NCBI GenBank assembly: GCA_014529385.2
Contig: CM043947.1
Coordinates: 102,059,311 to 102,123,310 of the forward strand
Source: Adiantum capillus-veneris
Lineage: Eukaryota > Streptophyta > Polypodiopsida > Polypodiales > Pteridaceae
DNA length: 64,000 nucleotides
Reading direction: 5' to 3'
Position 1 is the first letter of the stretch, and each line of letters starts with the position of its first letter. Made by a program: the position numbers and the translations under genes. The notes beneath the pieces were generated by a model, which had not been told where the DNA came from, ran no database searches, and saw nothing but the letters and a program-made list of their open reading frames with translations. This document shows, piece by piece, positions 57,173 to 64,000 of this stretch.

Positions 57173-57923
57173 GCGTATATCTTACAACATGTATGATGCA
57201 CCACTTGGAAACAATAGTCTGACATCTCCTCCACCAACTATATCACTGAACCATCAGCTAGACACACATGTCCAAGCATACCACTAGCATATGTGCTAAA
57301 CCACTCACGACTTGGCGTGACATGAAATCTAGCACTCACATCTAGTATCCAATGCAAAGGTAATGTGTCGTCAGAAACTGACATAAGAAAGTCAAGAGTA
57401 AACATGGAAGCAAAGGTGACATCTCCGTCATGTGTAGCCACATGCGCTACATCTGCTCCCACATCATCCAAAGTGATAGCATCCCTCCTGTGCTGTCTCC
57501 TGTGCTATCTTATCCATTGAAAACAACGCCTATGTACATGCCCTGTATGACCACAATGCTAACACACAACATCTCTATGTCTGCAAGATCGTCCTCTGAA
57601 TATAGGCATCTCTCTAAACTCATTTGTGCCAAAAGCATTGCACAATCTTTGCCATAACTCTCTAGTTGTACATGCATCCAAACCAATGCAATAGATAGAC
57701 TCACCAAGGTGTAACATGATCGTTGAACGTGCAAGCTCATCCAAGTTCTCCCACTCATCGTCAATCATAGATCCTGGCCTAGCATCCATGCCCTGTAGTG
57801 GCAACACTTGGCCCAACTGAGTCAATGCATCATGCATACCTACTTTCTAATGCTCAATTTTGAACCATCAAACTTTGTATGGAAAAGCACAAACCCTGAC
57901 AATGATGTACATGCCAAATCCAT
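57173..57923 (-). pseudogene. Right part of the old copia element (gag and protease)
   Basis: Minus strand from ATG 57923: gag N-terminus (KFDGSKLSIRK, then stop), gag core (DDEWENLDELARSTIMLHLGESI, ELWQRLCNAFGTNE; 57837-57560), and the protease-region remnant LHWILDVSARFHVTPSREWFSTY (57370-57270), where the catalytic DSG is changed to DVS. It runs to the gypsy insertion and continues in frame at 43978 (DIR-HVSGL). Several stops; dead. Confidence 0.75.
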
Positions 57924-58555
57924 GGCGATAACCCGTGACAAGACCAAGCATAAGTCGATCAACCGACAATAGCCAAAGCCTGGCTAACTCATACACCAAG
58001 TACCGTCAAAATACAACATAAGCTGTCTAAGAGAAGTATCAGCAAATATGGGGATCAATGTAACGAACAAGTGAGCAAAACTGCTCAAATGATACCAAAA
58101 CACCCACTCTAATCCAAGAGCACTATGTGGTAATCGATGAAATGATCATCAATAATCTCCCTCGTGAAGAGATTACCACTTGTATGTCAAATGACATAAT
58201 CCGGTGAGCAAACACTCTCACAATGCGATGCCAAAACACTATGGCAAAGTAGCCACTGAGTGCTACATACAATCAAAACACGATTGTAAACCATGCACAT
58301 AAACACATAAACTCGCAAGAAGAATCCGGCAGAATTTCGACAATATTTGGCTATCTAACCATAATAACCATACATACCATAAACATGCTCAAAACCATGA
58401 GCAAATCATACGCAAAATCCGCACTCAAGCATACATGAAGTGAGCAGCCACAACGTTATCAATTAAGGCGTGACAGATTGATGGCATCTGTTCAATCACC
58501 ACTTTGATCCGCGTTGTCTCTATCTCTGGTAAGCACTGATTTGCTGGAGGCAATG
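57924..58555. other. Likely leader of the old copia element, right LTR not found
   Basis: Follows the gag start on the element strand. I searched for a cccaaca LTR end and a tggtatca primer site and found neither, so the right end of this copia is missing or too diverged. Confidence 0.4.
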
Positions 58556-58559
58556 ACCT

Positions 58560-59145
58560 CTAGCCATGTTGTAGCATGTACATATGGCATAAGAACGTTT
58601 CGTAGGGAAATGGCAAGTGGCACATCATGTCGCCCAAGGTGTCATTGTAGTATAGAAATATTGTGATCCAGGGGGCTTCGGTGGTAAAGCCAATGCATCT
58701 TACAATGGAGAGATGAAGCGTTTGCATTCCTTGCTCTATGTGGAAGCTATCAAATTTTGCCTCACTCCCTCCCTTGTAGCATTTTCCCACGTATGTAATG
58801 TGGTCTGGAAAGAAAGAGATGCCTTTGATGCTGTACAATGTGCACACACCAAAAGAGCCTGCTCCAACCCTTATACCTTCTACCAAGGTCTCGTGGGGAA
58901 TGCCAATTAGATGCATGCACTTGGCATTCAAAGCCGTGCGCATGACTGTGCCGGTGTCGCTGGCATCTGATCGGCCACCCACAGCTTCTTGTGTATCTTG
59001 GGCCATCTTCAATCTCTTGGGTAAGGAGCCTTAGTCCTGATCTTTCACACGCTTCATCTTGACCTTCTGTTCCTCCCATAATTTGTCCCAGAGCTCTAAT
59101 TTTGTCATATCGTAGGCAGGAGGGATATCTTCCTTTAAATCTCTG
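58560..59145 (-). pseudogene. Protein-kinase-like gene fragment
   Basis: After a plausible splice acceptor (..tttgttgcag, 59150-59146) the minus strand encodes a helical linker (LWDKLWEEQKVKMKR, then TAA), and about 25 codons on GIRVGAGSFGVC, the glycine-rich loop, then VGKCYKGG, HLSIVRCIGFTTEAPW and a hinge-like FLYYNDTLGDMM, a kinase N-lobe pattern. It stops before the catalytic loop. No HRD or DFG motif nearby. Either a captured or degenerate fragment, or one exon of a gene whose other exons are outside or lost. Confidence 0.5.
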
Positions 59146-59159
59146 CAACAAACTTTCAT

Positions 59160-60200
59160 ATTGTTCAACACTATCCTAACTAAATGTTACACGTGTAAAA
59201 TGCAGAGCAAACAAGTAGTTTTTAAGAACTTCATCCAGATCAAACAATATATGTTAAAAATCTAAAACATTTTAGCATTTTATATTTCATCTAAGAAATG
59301 TTAACCTATATTTTTCACGGTGCACTCTTACACTAGTTCAAACAAAGCATACACTGACTTAAAGACTTAAAAAAGTTGTGCAAGATTATATTATTCAGAT
59401 TGATAAATCATTTTAACTTTAAGATGGTATGTTTACTCGTGTAAAATGCAATAAAAATAAGTCACTCCTAATAAAATTGTCCAGATCTAATAGAACATGT
59501 TAAAAATCCAAAACAATTCAAAGTTTTCCAATTTACTTCAAAAATAAAGCCTCTTGGAAGATACATGCATCGTGATGTACATATTGTCACTTTTAATATA
59601 GCTCATGTAAAACATTGAAAGTATACAAACCGGGCTAGGAAATCGCAAAGAACGTCTTGCTCTTTGAAAAGATAAAAGTGAATATATTACCATGCAAATT
59701 GTGTGCATATACTTTATTACATAGAATTTATGTGAATGTAGCATTTAAAATAGCGATGATGATTGATGAATAAAGCATTCTTTTGAATATGATTAGCTAG
59801 TATATAATTTCATAAGAACTCTTAAAATCAACAATATCAAACAATTTAAACATCTGTAAAAATTAGAACATGCCCTACAATTGATGATGTGGATGTGAGA
59901 ACACTAAAACCAAGTTTTTGGCACTAGCATTATTAGTGGTTGCTTTTCCCAAGGCAAGATTTTGTATATGTTGTTAATTTTTCAAGGGCCTTTAAAAGTG
60001 TGCGTTGGGGTCCACTTTGGTAGATCCTTGCATGGTTGACATCCACAGAGTGACTACTTGGTAGTTGCATTATGTGAGTTATTTAATCTAAAAACAAGTA
60101 CCAAAAGGGGCGCCAGACTTTTGGGCCAAAGCATCTATGTGTGGAACTTTGCCACTTTTTGTCATGAATACTTTGAGTTTTTGAAGTTCAAGTGTTAAAG
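59160..60200. other. AT-rich intergenic sequence, nothing recognised
   Basis: No coding region, RNA gene or element ends seen. 59160-59900 is very AT-rich with repeated cagatc.aa..atatgttaaaaatc motifs (59236 and 59482). Confidence 0.4.
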
Positions 60201-60242
60201 TGATGAGAGTAATCAAGATGATGCTTTCATCTTGACTATTAT

Positions 60243-60545
60243 CTAGTTTGTGCGGCTCTTCTAGTTGCTTGTCAAAATTAGGAAAATGTGGAGCTTGGAT
60301 GATTGTCTTTTAAGTGTGCATTAGAATTAGCAAAATATAATGTTGCAGCGTATGTGTTGATGGGTAATACATGTGGCATAAAACATTGCGTCCATGAGAA
60401 TTGGGAATGGTGCCTAGAGGCAGTGGACCTAGCTATTAGACTAATGCAAGTGGAAAGGATACCAAGCATCTACAAAGTAACCAATTCGTGCATGATATTG
60501 AACTTAGACTATCTCTACTTCCTTGAATTTACACCCAGTCTCTAA
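60243..60545 (+). pseudogene. PPR-protein C-terminal remnant (E-motif region)
   Basis: One frame reads VCAALLVACQN-stop-ENVELG-stop-LSFKCALELAKYNVAAYVLMGN, matching the last PPR and E motif of plant organelle PPR proteins (pattern W-ALL-AC--GNVELG--A---ALEL-P-N-AAYVL--N). Two stops and loss of similarity afterwards show a dead fragment. PPR proteins bind organelle RNA. No upstream PPR units are convincing. Confidence 0.55.
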
Positions 60546-60755
60546 AAATATTCCACTTGGTGAAAAGAACATTTTTCTTTGGTAGTATTTAGTCATTAAT
60601 TCACTACAAAGGATGTGTATACAAAAAACATGTGGGTATGTGGGGATTTCCATGCAGCTACCTCACTAATAATCAAAACATTAATAATAAAAAAAGAGAA
60701 ACATAAAATAGAGATCCAAAATCCAAAACACATGTACTACAAGGAAAGGTATTTG

Positions 60756-61499
60756 TTAAGATGTCAAGTTCAACATATACGACTCCTGGATGACCACCAC
60801 CAACAATCATCATCACTGGCATGCCTTGGTGGATACGCATACCTTTCCCAGTGATACTACAATTGTACATAGGAAGAGAATGGGGTCTAGGAGGGCCTCT
60901 TTATTTGGCAATTTAAGAAAGTCAAAGCTCTAGTATTAACAAAGCAATCAAAGGAGAATTTTTTATTCAAACTGGCAAAACCGCTAGTTTATTTGAATTC
61001 AAAATTTCCCCCCAAAATGAAATTTAAAATCTAACGGGCAAAACTATATCAAGTAACATATCTACGGAAAGAGCTCAACATATAGATTATAGATCTATAA
61101 TCTCCGCTCGAATTGGAGATTGTATGTAGGAGTTATGGATTATAGATCTATAATCTCCGCTTGAAAAGTGCATCCTTTGACCATTCTTACACCTCTCTTA
61201 CACACACACCATTCTTGCACACATGGCATGCACCTATTTGTCAAAAGGTTAATCACCTCCATAATCTCATGGCAAATAAAGAGGCCCTCCTAGACCTCAT
61301 CCTCTTCCTAATGCTACACCGAGCTGGTCTACCTATCTGAGTGATGACTAGTTCCCCTTTTATGTTGTATTTTTCCTTATGTTTTGTTGACCTCTTATCT
61401 TGAGATAATAAAGAAGAAGAAGCACGGTCTTTTGCCTCCATCTTGGTGTGTGTGGGTGTTTACAAGTGCTAAAGCTCTCACCTTATCTATCTCCTGACA
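60756..61499 (+). repeat. Copia LTR (plus orientation) interrupted by a MITE
   Basis: 60756-60889 and 61291-61499 together match, in reverse complement, the LTR at 62618-62951 (shared gatgtcaag.tcaacatata, caatcatcatcact, ccttatgttttg, gaagaagaag, tttgcctccatcttggtgtg). Ends tgttaagatg...ctcctgaca, followed by a primer site. Confidence 0.75.
60890..61290. mobile_element. MITE inserted in a copia LTR
   Basis: ggagggcctctttatttg at 60890 and its reverse complement caaataaagaggccctcc ending at 61290 are terminal inverted repeats, flanked by ta on both sides (or ctag if the palindromic border is counted). 401 bp, no ORF. Removing it restores a normal ~343-bp LTR. Inside lie two 18-bp perfect palindromes gattatagatctataatc (61085 and 61138). 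Confidence 0.75.
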
Positions 61500-61515
61500 T
61501 GGTATTAGAGCTCTG
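61500..61515 (+). other. Primer binding site of the plus-strand copia
   Basis: tggtattagagctctg directly follows the LTR end ..ctgaca; one mismatch to the initiator tRNA-Met type tggtatcagagc. Confidence 0.8.
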
Positions 61516-62617
61516 TTGTGTCTGAGGAGCTTGGAGAAGCAAGCATGAGCAGCTTAGGAAGCGGCTTCGATATTCTCGGGAGCCATCGTCAACGATCTCC
61601 AATTGAGGTGATTCCTTTTGGAGAGTGTGCATCTGAGGTTTCTAAATTATCTTTGGACTAAGATTGTGCAGCCAAATTTTCATTTCAGGTGCATTTTGAT
61701 CCCGTTTTGGAGATACAATGCATTTCCATGCATAAATTCTAAGATTCAGGATTCTACAAATCTGCATATTGTTGGTCCAAAAAGATTTGGTTCAGCTGCT
61801 ATGTGCACAGATACTGTTTAGCATAGAGAAATAGGTGTGTGTATGCAAATTGTGGCTACAAGTGGTAACTGACTATTTTTAGCAGGCTGCTCAGAAACTT
61901 GGTGAAGGCTTGGAAACATGTCTTCCAACAATGATGGGCTTAACCAGATTGTTAGTGAGAAGCTAGACAAGAATAACTTCCTGCTCTTGAAGTCCCACAA
62001 CCTCTACTGATGGAAGATCTTGCACTAAGAAATCCACCACCTCTCTTGCATGATTCTATCAATGCTACACCTCTATCTCCACGAAATTTGGATGATGCAT
62101 CAACCATGAGACAAATATTCAATGATTTTCCATCCTAGGTGCACGCTAACGCACGCGCCATTTCTAGATCCATCCCCCTTGCCCCTCCTACTTTATGCAC
62201 TTCAAATAAAAGAAGAGCTCTAGATCCAAAGGGAGAGGGAGGTTGAGGAAAGAAGGGCTAAGGCTGAAAGAAGGGCTGGTGTGGAGAGAAGGTTGAAGCA
62301 AGAAGAGCATGATGACCTTATTTCAAATGCAAAGATGGTTCTACTAGTGACCCAACTTGCATGGTGTACAACCGAGCAACATACACCGAGGAAGTTTCCC
62401 CCATGCATTGAAAAAAAAAGTTAGGAAGATACCCTACAATCAACACATTTCACGAGAATTGTTGTTCAATTTATATGTCAAACATGGCCTACATAACATC
62501 TTCAATCAAGGAGCTCCTGACTAACAATATAATTGTGACGCACTGTATTGCACAAGGACACTTATAATCAAAACACAACCATACATAAAACACGTTTATT
62601 TGCACGTGATATGAAAA
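61516..62617 (+). pseudogene. Copia leader and truncated gag
   Basis: A gag-like start at 61918 (MSSNNDGLNQIVSEKLDKNNFLLLKSH, where copia gag usually has LLWK) runs into a stop after ~32 codons. Downstream only a Glu/Arg-rich stretch (about 62215-62330) is visible. Then the sequence reaches the oppositely oriented copia LTR, so pol is absent. Confidence 0.5.
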
Positions 62618-62951
62618 TACTATCACGAGATAGAGAAGGAGAGAGCTTGACACACCAAGATGGAGGCAAAAGATTATACTTCTTCTTCTTTACTAACTCA
62701 AGATAAGAGGTCTACAAAACATAAGGAAAAATACAATATAAAAGGGGCACTAGTACCACAGTCTAGTGTAAACCGCTAGTGAGTGAGGTGAGTAGATAAG
62801 TGTGTCAAAACTCTTGTAGAGATAGACCAACTTGGTGTAGTACAACTATAGTATCAGTGGCAAAGATATGCATATTGACCAAGGCGCGCTAGTGATGATG
62901 ATTGTCGATGGTAGTCATCCAAGAGTTGTATATGTTGAGCTTGACATCTCA
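62618..62951 (-). repeat. Copia 3' LTR (minus orientation)
   Basis: Inverted relative of the LTR at 60756-61499. Starts (element strand) tgagatgtcaagctc at 62951 after a PPT gagggggagcgt (62952-62963). Left border approximate. Confidence 0.7.
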
Positions 62952-62963
62952 ACGCTCCCCCTC

Positions 62964-64000
62964 AAGCTCAACGTTATCTCTTGTATGCCAAGCATCACTC
63001 GAGATTGATGTAGCTTCTCCGCTCCAAGGGCCTTCATGAAGATATCGGCAACCTGTTCATCCCTCACCACGTACTCAAGGTCAATGTTGCCGCCTAAGAC
63101 CCTCTCTTTGATGAAGTGGTAGTGCACCTCAATGTGCTTTGTCCTAGCATAAAACACTAGGTTTTGTGTCAATTGTATGCAATCGGCCTTTGTAGTATAT
63201 GTACTCCAAAGTTGTGAAGTAGCAATCCTAACCATGCTACCTCACATGCCGCCAAGTGCTGCATGTAATCTACCTCTGTACTTAAAGAGAAACCATAGGT
63301 TGCTTCTTACTGCTCCATGTGATAGTAGCACCCAAGTGAAAACATGAAGCTGCTGGTAGACTTGCGATCGTGTGTACTGCCAGCCCAATCCACATATTTG
63401 TAGCCATAGAGTTGCAACTCCACATCAGCCCTATAAAAGAGTGCATAGTCCAAAGTAGCACTCACATAGTACAAGGTGTGCCTCATTGCATCCAAGCGGG
63501 GTTTCCTGGGAGACTGCATAAACCAACTCACCAATCCAACTATGTAGCTTAAGTCTAGATGTGAGATAGTTAAGTAGATCAAGATGCCTATAATCTTCCT
63601 CTATAGGGTATCATTCTCAAGTACTTGACTTGCATCATTCCCTAATTTCAAATTTTGATCAAAGGGCATTGCAATTGGCTTACAATCAATCATACCATAC
63701 TTTTTGCACATATCTAAAGCATATTGCCTTTGTGAAAGCCATACACCCTCTTCAGTGCAAATGATTTCAATGTCCAAGAAATACCGCAAGTCTCCCAAGT
63801 CTTTCATCTCAAACTCCTACATAAGCAGAGCATGTACACTCTCTACTTCAGCCACATTATCACCTCCAATGATTAATTCATCAACATATATGCATATCAC
63901 CACAATTACTTCCTCATTCTTTTGCACATATAATGAATGATCTTCATCAGACATTTCAAAGCCCAATGAAATGAGAAATTCCACAATCCTCTCATACCAA
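62964..64000 (-). pseudogene. Copia RT and RNase H, cut by the window end
   Basis: From right to left on the minus strand: the RT palm with IYVDELIIGGDN (63900-63850; the catalytic YVDD is YVDE here), MKDLGDLRYFLDIEI and VWLSQRQYALDMCKKYGM (63807-63601), LTISHLDLSYIVGLVSWFMQSPRKP and KSTSSFMFSLG (63582-63307), then RNase H end KHIEVHYHFIKERV and VADIFMKALG (63235-62970). Several stops. The rest lies beyond the window. Confidence 0.85.

Overview
The window looks like a repeat-rich stretch of a land-plant nuclear genome. The evidence is a spliced XS/XH-domain gene of the FDM/IDN2 family (plant-specific RNA-directed DNA methylation), Ty1/copia elements with initiator-tRNA-Met primer sites, a Ty3/gypsy element with a second RNase H (Tat-like), a PPR-type gene remnant, and very many (TC)n, (TG)n and (TA)n microsatellites. 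A fern or another non-seed plant is my impression from the LINE and PPR style, but the sequence alone does not prove it.

Layout. 1-12782: a Penelope-like reverse-transcriptase element. Two almost identical ~4.4-kb direct repeats, each starting and ending in (TG)n, flank a 3.9-kb core read on the minus strand (small ORF, gag-like ORF, Arg/Gly-rich ORF, RT in three frames, no visible endonuclease). 12783-14120: (GA)n/(TC)n arrays carrying tRNA-like SINE candidates. 14476-19308: the one convincing host gene, a six-exon FDM/IDN2-like gene on the minus strand whose splice phases all fit (563 codons). 19600-22500: two inverted SINE-like copies and long microsatellites. 22586-28229: a complete but inactivated minus-strand copia element (LTRs, PBS, PPT, 5-bp target duplication aaggg). 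28235-35260: non-coding sequence with a MITE, tandem duplications and (TC)n arrays. 35540-39125: a decayed LINE. 39130-43300: non-coding tandem duplications.

43300-58500 is a three-level nest. An old, internally deleted minus-strand copia element is split at an Asp-Ile-Arg-His-Val codon stretch by a ~9.2-kb Tat-like gypsy element (LTRs ~1.49 kb, 4-bp duplication gcgt). The gypsy 5' LTR is in turn split inside its own (TC)n tract by a ~4-kb LINE with a fully open 1130-codon ORF2. The uninterrupted 3' LTR of the same gypsy element gives the empty site for comparison. The degree of decay follows the nesting order: copia worst, gypsy intermediate, LINE intact. 58560-60545 holds a protein-kinase-like and a PPR-like remnant. 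60756-64000 holds two members of another copia family in opposite orientation, one with a MITE in its LTR.

The most noteworthy points are (i) a LINE that appears to use (TC)n microsatellites as target and whose ORF1 and ORF2 are in the same frame, separated by one UAG that is kept in both copies, with no usable AUG for ORF2; and (ii) an apparently endonuclease-free Penelope-like element with giant direct repeats bounded by (TG)n.
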